Assembly (NCBI RefSeq): GCF_030518235.1
Contig: NZ_JAULSA010000001.1
Coordinates: forward strand, 248,001 to 312,000
DNA: 64,000 nt
Reading direction: 5' to 3'
Origin: Saccharibacillus sp. CPCC 101409
GTDB lineage: Bacteria > Bacillota > Bacilli > Paenibacillales > Paenibacillaceae
Shown here: positions 36,909 through 47,800 of the stretch, one piece after another
Layout: every line of letters begins with the position of its first letter
Numbering within the stretch: position 1 is the stretch's first letter
Translations under genes and position numbers: made by a program
The notes under the pieces: generated by a model
Told to the model about the DNA's origin: nothing
The model's input: the letters and a program-made list of their open reading frames with translations, nothing else
Databases searched by the model: none

Positions 36909-37397
36909 ATGCCGAGTTGGCATCTTAAAAACAGTAACGGAATCTTTTATCCGGCAGCGATTCATTCATTGAGTCTACCATATGCACGCTCTTTGAAGCA
37001 GATGGATTGGGAGCAAGGATTTGATTGGAGTATTTATACAAGCTCCAAGAGTGCGTCTAATCCTTATAAGTTACTTGCTGTAGGTAACGCTTATATTCAA
37101 GGCGCTATAGCTTATAGGGATGCTGAATATTATGTGTTTGTAGATTTGCTTGAGAGCGCCCCTGCCAATCGATATACGAATCGACAGCGTGCTTATGTAA
37201 ACGTAGTGGATGTTTTATTGGGGGCGGCCTGTGAGCGCAGCAGGCAGATTGGAGGCGAGGGATTGATTTCTTTTCAAGCCAAAACGAATTTGATTCCTTA
37301 TTACATAGAGAGATTCAATGCAAAGGTGTTAGGTGGTAATCACATGATTATCGATGAAAATGGTGCAGATCGCCTGTTTAAGTTATACTATCATTAA
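36909..37397 (+). CDS. GNAT-like acetyltransferase-fold protein, uncharacterised
   Basis: A 162-residue protein. The C-terminal half reads like a GNAT fold: QIGGEG fits the acetyl-CoA loop (Q/R)xxGxG, followed by LISFQAKTNLIPYYIERF, which resembles the helix and strand of the family's motif B. The N-terminal half is divergent. ATG at 36909 follows GGAAGGAG; the in-frame TTG upstream overlaps this site. AT-rich compared with genes to the left. It is followed 24 nt later by a 65-residue gene with its own ribosome site, and both end at one terminator, so they form a two-gene operon. Confidence 0.65.
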   Translation: MPSWHLKNSNGIFYPAAIHSLSLPYARSLKQMDWEQGFDWSIYTSSKSASNPYKLLAVGNAYIQGAIAYRDAEYYVFVDLLESAPANRYTNRQRAYVNVVDVLLGAACERSRQIGGEGLISFQAKTNLIPYYIERFNAKVLGGNHMIIDENGADRLFKLYYH

Positions 37398-37421
37398 TGA
37401 GTGTCCAGAGGAGGAATAGGG

Positions 37422-37619
37422 ATGCGTAAGATGAAAAAGAATACTTTAAATCCGTTTAGTCCATCGGTTCGTTTTGGTATTCGTCCTCCTGCCGGTCAGA
37501 ATTTTATTCGGCAGCCGAGTGGAGTTGTGATTCTGCCTCCAACAGAAGAAGAACGTCTAAAAATAGAGGATGAAATGAGAAGATACATTCAAAACAAGAA
37601 AGAGCATTCTATAAAATAA
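37422..37619 (+). CDS. Hypothetical 65-residue protein, partner of the GNAT-like gene
   Basis: Not recognised. Basic and Pro-rich N-terminus (NPFSPSVRFGIRPPAG) and a charged helical C-terminus (EEERLKIEDEMRRYIQNKK). The ATG follows GAGGAGG at good spacing; an in-frame GTG at 37401 is less likely. Strong terminator 28 nt after the stop. It could be a small regulatory or binding partner of the upstream protein; no toxin-antitoxin family is evident. Confidence 0.55.
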   Translation: MRKMKKNTLNPFSPSVRFGIRPPAGQNFIRQPSGVVILPPTEEERLKIEDEMRRYIQNKKEHSIK

Positions 37620-37646
37620 ATGTTCTCTTATATAAGGTTTGAACGA

Positions 37647-37675
37647 AGTTGCCCTCATAGAGGGCGGCTTTTTTT
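37647..37675 (+). terminator. Rho-independent terminator
   Basis: AAGTTGCCCTC pairs with GAGGGCGGCTT (one wobble), followed by seven T. Confidence 0.92.
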
Positions 37676-37761
37676 GTTCCGATTAAACTCTTATAAAAAT
37701 CATTGTAGCTGTGAGCGAACATTTGTAAAATGAATACTTAGAAGGGCTGCAATAATGGATT

Positions 37762-38220
37762 ATGAATAGTAAACATCCACCTTCCTGGAAAATGGATTTG
37801 TTCGTCTCTTTTTGCCTCTCCTTATTGGTTTTCGCTCCGATGGCAGCGTTTATCCTGGCCTTTTACTCGTTCTTCGATTTGTCTTCACTGCTGCGTTTTA
37901 TTGAATTCCCGAACAACCGGAATATTATTCTGTATATCGTGCTGCTGATGATCATGCTGTACTTTATCGAGACGCTGGTGGTTCCGATTGTAAAAGGCAT
38001 GCTCAGGATCGCTTTTCCGGCAGCGGCCTCCTTCGCCGCCTGGCTGCATCCCTTGATTGAAATTGCCATCAACGCCTCCGTGTTCTACATATTGTCGCTG
38101 ATCGTACCGGATGTTTTGATCAACGGAATGCCGGGCGCTCTGGGCATCGCGATTCTGTATCAGCTGGCGTCCATGCTCGTTTCGCGATTTATGAGCAGGG
38201 AAAAGAAGCAAACTACATAG
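37762..38220 (+). CDS. Multi-spanning membrane protein, possibly YrvL-like
   Basis: A 152-residue protein with four predicted helices (about 12-38, 50-72, 76-100 and 104-142). Length and helix pattern are like the YrvL regulatory membrane proteins of Bacilli, but I see no motif that settles it. The ribosome site is weak: GAAGGG is about 15 nt before the ATG. Function unknown. Confidence 0.6.
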   Translation: MNSKHPPSWKMDLFVSFCLSLLVFAPMAAFILAFYSFFDLSSLLRFIEFPNNRNIILYIVLLMIMLYFIETLVVPIVKGMLRIAFPAAASFAAWLHPLIEIAINASVFYILSLIVPDVLINGMPGALGIAILYQLASMLVSRFMSREKKQTT

Positions 38221-38605
38221 AGTAAATAAAGCTTTCTTTGCAAACTCGGCTGTGCCCGTCACCGGGTATGAGCCGCTTGCGGCATCGACCGATATCGTTG
38301 TTTGAAACGTCGGCTTTTTCCTCATGGCTGAATCCTCAACTTATCACTTCTTCGTACATTACAGGAAAATACCGCAAAAATTCCGGCAATCTGGTTCCCA
38401 AGCGCTGTTAAAGGAAGTACAATAGAAATAAAGCAAGCAAGTCTCGTGACCCAAGCCGCCGGACCTACGTTCGAGCGACTAACCGACCTTTTATCCCGAT
38501 TCCCGTTCTTGCCGCCTCGTAGCCTAAACCTTGCTCAAAATCCGCAGATTCCGGAAGCACCGGACCTCTTCACGGAATCTGTCCGCCATCAGGGAGTGAA
38601 CACAT
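38221..38605. other. Noncoding gap with a long hairpin
   Basis: Contains a nested stem at 38241-38282 (GCAA/TTGC outer, CGGCT/AGCCG middle, CCCG/CGGG inner) without a T tract. No supported gene in the remaining sequence; the leader of the next gene lies here. Confidence 0.45.
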
Positions 38606-40525
38606 ATGGCCTACATGATTCCGGAAACGATCCCCAAGACCGCAACCGCGGGCGAACGCCTGCTGTTTCATACCCTCCGAGAACACCTGCCCGACGATTA
38701 CATCGTTTACTATGAACCCGAGATCGGCGGCCGCCGCCCGGATTACGTCGTGATCGGCCCGGATCTCGGGATGCTGGTGCTGGAAGTGAAAGACTACACC
38801 GAAAGCACGCTGTACGAACTGTTCCCGAACGAATGGCGCGTGTACAACGTGCAGGGCGAGCTGAATACCGTGCAGAATCCGCTGCTTCAAGCGCGCGGGT
38901 ATGCTTTTCGGATTGCGGACAAGCTCAAGAAAGACAAGAACCTGATCCGGACCGGCGGCGCTTACCACGGTAAACTCAAGTTCCGCTTCGGCCTCGGCGT
39001 CGTGCTGACACGGATGCGGGAAACGCACATCGTGAAGCACCAGCTGCACCGCGTGATCGATCCGCAGTTCCTGCTTACCCGGGACGATATCGACATGGAC
39101 GCCGACGGTTTCGACGGCACGGCGCTGCTGGAGCGGATGCTGGGCATGTTCAGTATTCCTTTTCACGACAACCAGCTGCTCAGCCACGAAGACATCAAAG
39201 CGATCCGCTACCACCTGTTCCCCGAAGTGCGCATCAGCGCGGAATTCAAAGACCCGGCGTACTACAACGACCAGCTGCTGCTGTCGCTGCACAACGTCCA
39301 GGCGATGGACCTGCACCAGGAATCGCTCGCGCGCCAGCTCGGCGACAAGAACCGTCTGATCCGCGGCGTCGCCGGCAGCGGCAAGACGTTGATCCTGTCC
39401 GCCCGCGCGCGTTTGCTGGCGAAGGAGCACCCGGAGTGGAAGATTCTCGTGCTCTGCTACGGCATTCCGCTGTCCCGCGTGCTGCGTGGGATGATCGACA
39501 AGATGATGGTCGAGCCGGAAGATTTGTTCGACTTTGCTGCGATGAGCGTGGACGGGGACGGCAAACCTTCCGCGAAAAAGCACTCCATCGAAACGGCGAC
39601 GTTTCACGAATGGCTGTGGAGCAAGCTGCGGATGAAAGACGACGGGATCGAAACGCTGCTGGAAAAAATCGACCGCGGCGAAGCCATTCTGCCCAAATAC
39701 GACGCGATCCTGATCGACGAAGGCCAGGATTTCGAACCGTCTTGGCTGGAGCTGCTGAGCAAAGTGCTGAACCCGGAAACCCAGTCGCTGCTGCTCGTGG
39801 AGGACAAGGCGCAGAATATTTTTAAAAGGAAAACCAGCCTCTCCTCCAGCACCGGCCTCGACTTCCGCGGGCGCTCCAAGATCCTGAGCATCAACTACCG
39901 GAATACGGCGCAGATCGTGAATTTCGCCTGGGACTTCTACCGCACGCACTCGTCCCTGAAGGACCGCGTCAAGGAAGGCAGCAGCGTCGAAGGCGTCGAG
40001 ATCATCCCGCCCCAGAGCACCAAACGCAAAGGCCCCGAGCCGATCGTCAAGCAGTGCGGAAATTTCAACGAAGAAGCCGCCTGGGTCGCCGCCGCGATCC
40101 GTAAGCTGCACGAAGAGAAGAAAGTGCCGTACGCGGAGATCGCGATCCTGTACCGGGTGCGCAGCACCTTTTCGTACTCGTATGTGGACCGGCTGCGCAA
40201 AGAACTCGACCGGCTGGAGATTCCGCACGACTGGATCGCCGAGAACGTCACGTCCAAGCGGGCCTACGACCGGGGAGCCGATAAAGTGAAACTGTCGACG
40301 ATCGACAGCTCGAAAGGTCTGGACTTTAAAGCGGTGTTTATCGTGAACGTGGAGAGCATGCCTTTTAAGCTGGAGGAGAACGTGGAGCGGGAGGTTTCGC
40401 TGTTTTATATCGGGATGACGAGGGCGATGGATTGGTTGTTTTTGAGTTATTGTAGGGTGGAGGGGTTTGCGGGGGGATTGAGTAAAAATATTGCTGAAAG
40501 AATATTTTACAAAAAAATAAAATGA
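38606..40525 (+). CDS. NERD-domain UvrD/Rep-type helicase
   Basis: A 639-residue protein with an N-terminal nuclease-related domain (about 10-125; RRPDYVVIGPD then LVLEVKDY, the Asp and Glu-x-Lys of a PD-(D/E)XK fold) joined to an SF1 helicase: Walker A GVAGSGKT (about 254-261), Walker B ILIDEGQDF (about 368-376), YRNTAQIV, and the C-terminal STIDSSKGLDFKAVFIV. Probably DNA repair or defence. AGGGAG lies 9 nt before the ATG. The body is GC-rich, but the last 50 bases (SKNIAERIFYKKIK) are AT-rich, so the original tail may have been replaced at the left edge of the defence island. Confidence 0.88.
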   Translation: MAYMIPETIPKTATAGERLLFHTLREHLPDDYIVYYEPEIGGRRPDYVVIGPDLGMLVLEVKDYTESTLYELFPNEWRVYNVQGELNTVQNPLLQARGYAFRIADKLKKDKNLIRTGGAYHGKLKFRFGLGVVLTRMRETHIVKHQLHRVIDPQFLLTRDDIDMDADGFDGTALLERMLGMFSIPFHDNQLLSHEDIKAIRYHLFPEVRISAEFKDPAYYNDQLLLSLHNVQAMDLHQESLARQLGDKNRLIRGVAGSGKTLILSARARLLAKEHPEWKILVLCYGIPLSRVLRGMIDKMMVEPEDLFDFAAMSVDGDGKPSAKKHSIETATFHEWLWSKLRMKDDGIETLLEKIDRGEAILPKYDAILIDEGQDFEPSWLELLSKVLNPETQSLLLVEDKAQNIFKRKTSLSSSTGLDFRGRSKILSINYRNTAQIVNFAWDFYRTHSSLKDRVKEGSSVEGVEIIPPQSTKRKGPEPIVKQCGNFNEEAAWVAAAIRKLHEEKKVPYAEIAILYRVRSTFSYSYVDRLRKELDRLEIPHDWIAENVTSKRAYDRGADKVKLSTIDSSKGLDFKAVFIVNVESMPFKLEENVEREVSLFYIGMTRAMDWLFLSYCRVEGFAGGLSKNIAERIFYKKIK

Positions 40526-40558
40526 GTTTTTATATAGAGTTCGGGAGGAAGGAAGGGC

Positions 40559-41482
40559 ATGTTATTGAAAGATAGTGTTGATGTTTTTTATAAGTTAATA
40601 CTAGTAGGTGCTCCAATAGCTCTGCTTATAGGAGTATTAAGACCATCGATTACAAAAGAAGAAATACTGTTTATGAGCTTTTCGGCTAAAGTTATACGTA
40701 ATATTGTATTCTATTTACTTTATATCTCTGGGGTGTCTTTTTACTTTTTATTCTTTACATCCTTTAGCGCAAAACTACGTCCTTTAGAGCTAGAATCTAA
40801 TGTGTTTCTTGGAGAAATTCTGAGTAATCCTGTATTCATATCACTAGTCGTTATTTTAGCCATTTATGTTTTTATGTTATCTACTAACTCTAAAGTGCAT
40901 AAATTTATCATCAAAAAGAGAAATAATGATTATAAAAATCCGAAAGATATCATTATTATTATGTTGTTTTTATTTATTTTTCCGCTTATTTCATTTTTGA
41001 TGATCGGTTTCACTTTTGGTTATCTATCAAATGCGGTTTTAGCTGAAGCAGCAATGAATCAAAAGATTAATGTGGAAAATTCATTATATGTATTAGCTTA
41101 TTTTAAAAGAATTCCTCACATTTATTATGTGGTATTAGGGAGCAATCTTTTTTGGTTCTCTCTTTTATTATATATGTTTAAGAAGTATGTTTCTTTGTTT
41201 GAGCAAGCTAGTGTTTATGTATCGATCATATTAAAGGATGGCAACGTGTTGAAAAATATTGAGTTACTGAATCATAATATGAGCGGATTCTTATTTGTAG
41301 CTAATTCCGATAAAACTATAAAAAAAGCTATTCCTAAAGAAAATATCTATTCCATTGAATTTCATAAGCAATATGAATCCTTTGGTCATGCATTTTATCG
41401 TAGTAAAATAAAGATGCCTAGCGAGTTAAGCATTGAAGAACAAGTAGAAATGAAGAAAGAAATGAAAAAAATTCATTTTTAA
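40559..41482 (+). CDS. Membrane protein with C-terminal soluble domain, island-borne, unknown
   Basis: Not recognised. 307 residues, strongly AT-rich. Hydrophobic helices at about 10-27, 46-72, 88-107, 133-158 and 193-213 precede a cytoplasmic domain of about 90 residues (VYVSIILKDGNVLKNIELL...IPKENIYSIEF), a beta-strand pattern like a small sensor or adaptor domain. GGAAGG lies before the ATG. It is the first gene of the island, 115 nt before dptF and in the same direction. A membrane component of a defence cassette is possible but not shown. Confidence 0.55.
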   Translation: MLLKDSVDVFYKLILVGAPIALLIGVLRPSITKEEILFMSFSAKVIRNIVFYLLYISGVSFYFLFFTSFSAKLRPLELESNVFLGEILSNPVFISLVVILAIYVFMLSTNSKVHKFIIKKRNNDYKNPKDIIIIMLFLFIFPLISFLMIGFTFGYLSNAVLAEAAMNQKINVENSLYVLAYFKRIPHIYYVVLGSNLFWFSLLLYMFKKYVSLFEQASVYVSIILKDGNVLKNIELLNHNMSGFLFVANSDKTIKKAIPKENIYSIEFHKQYESFGHAFYRSKIKMPSELSIEEQVEMKKEMKKIHF

Positions 41483-41597
41483 ATTTTGTTTTAGGGTGAT
41501 TTTATATACTTATTTGGTGGCATAATATTATATAGAATGTTAAATATCATATGGATATAAAAATGTAAGATGAAAATGTAAACTGGGAGGCAAACTA

Positions 41598-43403
41598 GTG
41601 ACTTCGTCCCAAGCTAATCACCTCATCAACATCCTAAAACGCTGCAAACAATCATCCAAAGAAGCCGTCGAAAACCTCGAAAGCTTCAGTGATTTCAAAC
41701 AATATATGCACATTCAGCGCCCGGTAGAGGTAGAACTTGAGCAGCACATCAACGAAGCTCATTCTTCTGCCGAAGCTCGCTTGATCTTGGTCTGTGGCGG
41801 GGTAGGTGACGGTAAGTCGCACATCTTGTCATATCTCAAAAACAAGTATTCCTTCTTGAACGACGAGTCGCTCTTCTATCTACATAACGATGCGACAGAA
41901 AGTTTTTCTCCCAAAAAGACTTCGATCGAAACGCTGGCGAAGGTGCTACAACCGTTCTCAGATGAAGGTTTGCAATCCGGAGGCACGCAAAATATTGTAC
42001 TGGCGATCAATCTCGGTGCCTTGAACAACTTTATCGATTCGGAAGAAGGCAAGGTTTTTTCGAGATTGAGGGCTTACGTATACCAAAAGAAAATCTTGGA
42101 GTCCGTTATCGCTGACGAGAGCAGTCCTGATGATCATATCTTCCAATACGTCAACTTCAGCGATTATCATATGTACCAACTGACGGCTGACGGACCGAAA
42201 TCGAATTATATCAAAGGCATCTTCCGAAAAGTTACGCAACAAACCGAAGACAATCCTTTTTACCAAGCCTACTTAAGAGATCGGGAAGAAGACTCGGAGA
42301 TTGCGGCGAAGAATCCGATTATGCAAAACTACGAGCTGCTTCAGAATGAAGACGTCCAGGACAAGATTATTACGCTGCTCATTCAAGTCATGGTCAAGGA
42401 GAAGCTGATTATCTCAACGCGGGCTTTGCTGGACTTTGTCTATAATCTGCTTGTTCCTTCCGTTATGGAAAATATGAGTCATAAGCGAATCGTGGACTAC
42501 GTGCGCGAACAGGATTTTCAAGATTACATCGCTTGTCTGCTGCCGTTCCAAATCTTCGAAAAGGTTGATGCGTCGGCGATCCACCAAGCGATCGATCGGA
42601 TCAATCCGACTCGCATGCGTACGGAGCAATTGGACAAGTTCTTGATCGAATTCAAATCTAATCGAGAAGGCGCAGGCCTTTTTGCGAATCATATCAGCAT
42701 TACTCGGTTGCCGTGTTTTTCAAGGTCTTTATTCCAACAGTCGCCTTGGCGTAACGGAGGTAACAAAGAGCAGGCTTATAAGCAACGTTTGATCAAACTT
42801 TTCGTGTATCTGTATTACTTCATTCCCAAAGAGCCGCATCAATCGTTTGAAGACAAGACGTACGAACAATTTATGCGCTACCTGTTTTATTGGAACAAAC
42901 ACGAATTAAGAATGCTTGCGCGTCTCTATCAGGAAGATATTCGAGATGCGATATATAAATGGAATGGCGAAGCCAATAATGATTTGGTCTATGTGCAAGT
43001 CGGACAACCACAAACCCAATACTACGCGCTGCAAAAGTTGGAGATCGAGCCGCATATCGAACGTGCCAACGCGCTGCCGGAAACGGAACTTTTTAAGTTT
43101 CTTACGATGATGAAAATTCAGTTCAGAACCAAAGGAGCGAGCTATGCGGACGGTTCGGAAGTTCCGACGATCGACATCGATTATTCGTTGTATTCGTTGC
43201 TGAATCGGATCAAGCAAGGTTATCGTCCGAATAAGAAAGATAAGTTCCAATATATCAAGTTTGTCGAGTTTATCGATAAATTGAATAATGCCGGAACGCA
43301 AAAGAACGAAATGGTGTTTGAGAGCAAACAATTCGGAAAGTCGACTCGTTACCGTTTGCAGTACGATGAGACATTCGATCAATATTCGTTTATGGAGACG
43401 TGA
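41598..43403 (+). CDS. dptF: DNA phosphorothioation-dependent restriction protein DptF
   Basis: A 601-residue P-loop protein, Walker A GGVGDGKS (about 67-74). The N-terminal pattern (CKQSSKEAVENLESFSDFKQ) and overall length match DptF/DndF, one of three proteins that restrict DNA lacking phosphorothioate in Dnd-bearing hosts. Start GTG after GGGAGG. Its stop adjoins dptG, and dptH overlaps dptG, so F-G-H are one operon. In known systems these proteins cleave unmodified invading DNA while the sulfur-marked host DNA is spared. Confidence 0.88.
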   Translation: MTSSQANHLINILKRCKQSSKEAVENLESFSDFKQYMHIQRPVEVELEQHINEAHSSAEARLILVCGGVGDGKSHILSYLKNKYSFLNDESLFYLHNDATESFSPKKTSIETLAKVLQPFSDEGLQSGGTQNIVLAINLGALNNFIDSEEGKVFSRLRAYVYQKKILESVIADESSPDDHIFQYVNFSDYHMYQLTADGPKSNYIKGIFRKVTQQTEDNPFYQAYLRDREEDSEIAAKNPIMQNYELLQNEDVQDKIITLLIQVMVKEKLIISTRALLDFVYNLLVPSVMENMSHKRIVDYVREQDFQDYIACLLPFQIFEKVDASAIHQAIDRINPTRMRTEQLDKFLIEFKSNREGAGLFANHISITRLPCFSRSLFQQSPWRNGGNKEQAYKQRLIKLFVYLYYFIPKEPHQSFEDKTYEQFMRYLFYWNKHELRMLARLYQEDIRDAIYKWNGEANNDLVYVQVGQPQTQYYALQKLEIEPHIERANALPETELFKFLTMMKIQFRTKGASYADGSEVPTIDIDYSLYSLLNRIKQGYRPNKKDKFQYIKFVEFIDKLNNAGTQKNEMVFESKQFGKSTRYRLQYDETFDQYSFMET

Positions 43404-43408
43404 ATCTA

Positions 43409-44815
43409 ATGAGTTATCACTTGAATCTTGAAGAAGTTCGCAAGCAATTCAAGTTCGATTCTTCGATCAAGCATAATCCGAAGATCGATCTTGAATTCTT
43501 GCCTTATACCACAAAGTTCAAAGAGACCCAGTATAATTTCCGAGAAGTGACGGGAGAGTTTATGCGGCTGATCGGACAGAAAAAGTTGCCGGAAGCCGTC
43601 GACGCCGAAAAGTTGCTGAATACAGCGTTAGATGCAATCAACTTCAACCAACCGAATCAGCGCGGCGAATTTAGACAAATGATGAAGACGCTTTTTCTGG
43701 ACGAAAATGAACAGTTGTATTTGTTCCATCCGCAGACGCTGTACTACATCAACACCGTGGAAAACGACAATAAGAGATTGGCGCTCTTTTTGTACAATGT
43801 GCTCTGGAACCGGCAAGAAGCTTGGTCTGTCGACACTTCGGATCAAACAGACGCGGATTTAATGAGCAAGCTATTGTTCCGTTCTTTGCCTGCCTTGATG
43901 GACGCGAAAGTGGGCAGCAAAAATTACGCGGTGATGTTGCCTGAAATCTCCGAATTGTTTATTCAAGATTTCAAGTGGTTGGCTACCAAGAATGAACTTT
44001 TTACGCAGCAAGTTGAGAAAGTGATTTCTTATTATTATTTCTTCTACGTCACTCAATTCGCGATCCGCAATGAAGCCTTATTCCAATCGAACGATAACAA
44101 GATCCTTCCTGTCTACTTTACTTTTGAAGAAGAAGAACGCTTGTCAAAAACAAGAGTGAGTTACGAGTACGGTTGGAGAAGCTTGGAGAAATCGGTCGGT
44201 CGGATCTTCTCTCATGTCAACCTACTGAAGATGTTGAACTTCGCGAATGTTTCGCAAGAAGAGGAAGCTTTGCAAGTCCCGCTCTCTTATGAAGAAATCG
44301 CGAATCATATTCAGCAGATGAGTCAAGAAGAACAACAAGTGTTGGAGAAGCAGTTAGATCAACTGATCGAAGATTATGGGCAGAAGCTGTCCGGCGATAG
44401 CCGTTGGGCCTTGATGGGGACGGTGCCGAACCGTTACGAGTTGCCGGCTTTGAATAAGATTTATCATTTGTATCGTATGATCGATCATCAATTCAATCAA
44501 AGTGGTCGCTCAGGACCTTATAAAGAATATACGAAATGGTTTTTACATTTCTGCCAAAAGACGTTTCTAAAGTCACGCGGCCGCTCAGGTAAAATGTTGA
44601 TCTTGGATACCGATTATTTGCTTTTCCTGACCAAACTGATTATCAAAGACGAAGACAAAATCCGCCTGAAGCGATTGGTCGACGAGTTTGAGATTCGAGG
44701 AATCAAGTTTGACCGGGACACGCTAGCTGCGATCGTTGATTACTTTGAAAAGCTGAATTTATTGGAGAAAAAAAGCGATAGTGGGGATGCTATATATGTC
44801 AAAGCATTTTTATAA
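43409..44815 (+). CDS. dptG: DNA phosphorothioation-dependent restriction protein DptG
   Basis: A 468-residue soluble protein without recognisable catalytic motifs, assigned by its position between dptF and dptH and by length. I prefer the ATG at 43409 (GGAGA about 11 nt upstream) over the GTG at 43400, which overlaps the dptF stop and leaves too little spacing. Its 3' end overlaps dptH by 20 nt. The biochemical role of DptG is poorly known; it is required together with DptF and DptH for restriction in studied hosts. Confidence 0.85.
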   Translation: MSYHLNLEEVRKQFKFDSSIKHNPKIDLEFLPYTTKFKETQYNFREVTGEFMRLIGQKKLPEAVDAEKLLNTALDAINFNQPNQRGEFRQMMKTLFLDENEQLYLFHPQTLYYINTVENDNKRLALFLYNVLWNRQEAWSVDTSDQTDADLMSKLLFRSLPALMDAKVGSKNYAVMLPEISELFIQDFKWLATKNELFTQQVEKVISYYYFFYVTQFAIRNEALFQSNDNKILPVYFTFEEEERLSKTRVSYEYGWRSLEKSVGRIFSHVNLLKMLNFANVSQEEEALQVPLSYEEIANHIQQMSQEEQQVLEKQLDQLIEDYGQKLSGDSRWALMGTVPNRYELPALNKIYHLYRMIDHQFNQSGRSGPYKEYTKWFLHFCQKTFLKSRGRSGKMLILDTDYLLFLTKLIIKDEDKIRLKRLVDEFEIRGIKFDRDTLAAIVDYFEKLNLLEKKSDSGDAIYVKAFL

Positions 44816-47800
44816 TTACCTGGCTGAACGCATTAAGCGTTTCTTTAACGACACTAATATTCAACCCGGCGAAAAATACCATATTCAATTCGAACGAACC
44901 GAGCAAGTCGAAAATCTGGTCGCGGAAGTCAAAGCATTAGATGAGGCCGAGCCTTTTTACATGCAGACCGAAGAAGACTTATATCAATCGGTTTGTTTGG
45001 TCGCTCCTGAAGCTAAAATTCTGGTGGCTGCTAACTCCGACGAAGTGACGCCGGACTTTTTGACGACACTGCGAAATAAAGTCGGCACGCAAGAAAATCC
45101 TTTTATGGACAAAGCGATGCTGCTTATTCATAACTCCAACTTGGATAGCCTTGTGCAAGGAATGACTTCTTTCGGCAAAGAAGGTATGCCTTTTCATATC
45201 AATTCGATCGAAGAGAACTTGCAAGAGATGATGAGCAGCTCCGAGTTGTCGCAAGCGGAAAAGCAGATTTTAAAATTCAGCATGGCTGCTAATAAAGCTC
45301 AACAAGGGATTCATGAGCAGATCACTTTGTTTGATTATGAGAAAATTCTGACCGTTCTTAACAATCAGAAACTCGAAGACAAAGATTACAAAGATTTCGC
45401 TCTCTTCCGGGATACGGATATCTTCAACACGCCTATGACGGATAAGCAGATTCAAGCGCGTCTGAGCGAAAATCAGGTGTTGTTCAGTCATGTCGAGATG
45501 GCTCACCAATACGGCCCGATCGATATTAGCTTAGAGCGTCACTTCGACGAGCAAGGGGTCAAAGAGCTCTCGGCGATGGATTGGCAGTCTACCGATTTCG
45601 GAAAAGTCATGCGTTCCAACCAAAAGAAGCTTGAAGGCAAAGGCTTGGAATACATCGAGCCGATCAAAAAGCTCACTCTCGAAGGATTAACCTATTGGGA
45701 ACGGCCGGACGGAGAAACCAAAAGCAAACAACGTAAGCGCAACCTGATCATTTTCAATCCGGAGCAGCATAGAAGGATTACTCTGGAGTTGCCGTTCAGC
45801 GATTTTATCAAAAACCAATTTATCTCGAATACGACGATCAAATACAACATCAATTCCGAAGCGTCGGGCAAAAAGATCAAAGTCGAATTGACTCACTCGC
45901 CGGGACAAACCAACTTTTACGGCGTGAAGTATAAAACGGACGTTTCGCAAACGTACGATTTCAAAATTGCGATCATCGAGACAGAAGAGAAGCTGCTTCA
46001 AGCCATCCAGACTTCTTACACCGTGAATCTGGTTAAGTCGAGATCCAAACATTCCAGCATTCTCATCAATTCGGACGATGAACAATGGATCTTCAACAAA
46101 GACCAACCCGATGTCATAAAAGTCGAATTGATGGAAGAGTTTGAGCAGAATCAGTTCGAAATCGCGGAGACGGATGAGCTTGTTGTAACCAAAAATCCCG
46201 ATATGGCAAGCGAAGAAGAACTGATCCATTTTACGATCAAACTGGTCAAAACGGAGATTCCGCTGTCTATTCAGGATGTAGTGGATCGGCCGGTTCCGAT
46301 CGGCGGTTTCAACGTGTGGAAGATGAAGCGCGAGAAACAAGAACACTTCATCTATCGACTCGAAAACGACAAGATGAAGATCATTCAAGGGACAAGAGAG
46401 ACTTACGCACAAGGCGAATTCAAAAAGAATCTGGAACGTGAGCTTAAATTAATTGAAGCCAATCATCTGCATTTCACTGAAGAAGTCGGCATTTTGAATC
46501 CTGAGCCGATTAACGTGCCCGAGCCTGTGAAAGAAGCTTATATCGATCTGCTTCGTTACTTCCGCGATAATCAGTTGTTACCGAGTTTGGCTTACTTCGA
46601 CGAAGATTATGCAACGCTCGCCAAACGTTATGTACAGGCTTATTTGCAAGAACTGGAACAACTGCAAAACGGCCAGTCTTTGCTTCCGTCTCATCGAGAA
46701 ATGGTACTGCTCGGCACGATTCGGAAAGGACTAAAAGATCCCGAATGGTTGTATACGCCGCTGCATCCGCTTAACCTTGCGTATCAGTTACAGTTGAACG
46801 ACCTGATCGGCAAAGAAGCGATTAACGACGAATTACTACGTTCGCTTCGACCTACCCATCTATTGCCTTACGTTCATTACAATAATGCGCTATACAAAGC
46901 GATTGAACCGAGCGATTCTTACGAATGGACGACTTATATCGATCAGGGCTTGCCGCGATTCGAGTCGTCGAAGATGTTCGTAAACAAGCTCGTTCAAGAA
47001 AAAATCGAAGAGTTCACCGAACATTTCTCTTATCTGTTTGAGCTGGATTACCGGGCTCCTTTGAAGATCAACACGATCAATATGGGGGACTGCCAAGAAA
47101 TTCTTCAAGGTCTGTTCGAGTATTACAAGCGCCAATTGAAGCGGGAGATCGAGAAAAGCGATCTGCTTCCGATCGAGCTGCACATTTATGCGGAAAAAGG
47201 TATCAACAATGTGTTTGAAGAGATGTCACAGTATAGCGATGCCGAAGAAATCGCAAAGAACTTTAACCTGAAGCTTGAGCTGGAAGGCTATCACTCGGAA
47301 GAACTGCTGAACATTTTCCGAGATCAAGTGAAGTTCTATTCTCGCGATGTAGAGGCCAACCAATACGAATACAGTCATGTCACCTTCTATCAAATGAGCA
47401 AGATCGAGCAAGAGGCGACGAGCAATGCTGCCGAAATGATTACCGGCGTATCGCTGTTCGGACTGGTTTCGGGCATTCCGTCCGTCTTCATCAACGAAGA
47501 CTATAAGACCGGTTTCGGAACGAAATACTATAGAACATCGGATGCGCCTTTGCTTGCTTTGGTTCCGAAACTCAATTCGCTGCTGCGTGTAGCACGCACT
47601 TTGGATAACTATCAAGAAGATATGAATATCGTCACCGCGATTTCGGCCGAACATAAGCAGAAGCTGGATGCCGTGTACGATTCGGCGCACTGGGTAACTT
47701 TCATCGAACCGAAAGTAGATTTGAGCTTCTTCAAGAACAATGATGCGCAGAAAGATTTGCTGGTCATTCATTATAGCGATCAATATACATCTTCGAGCGG

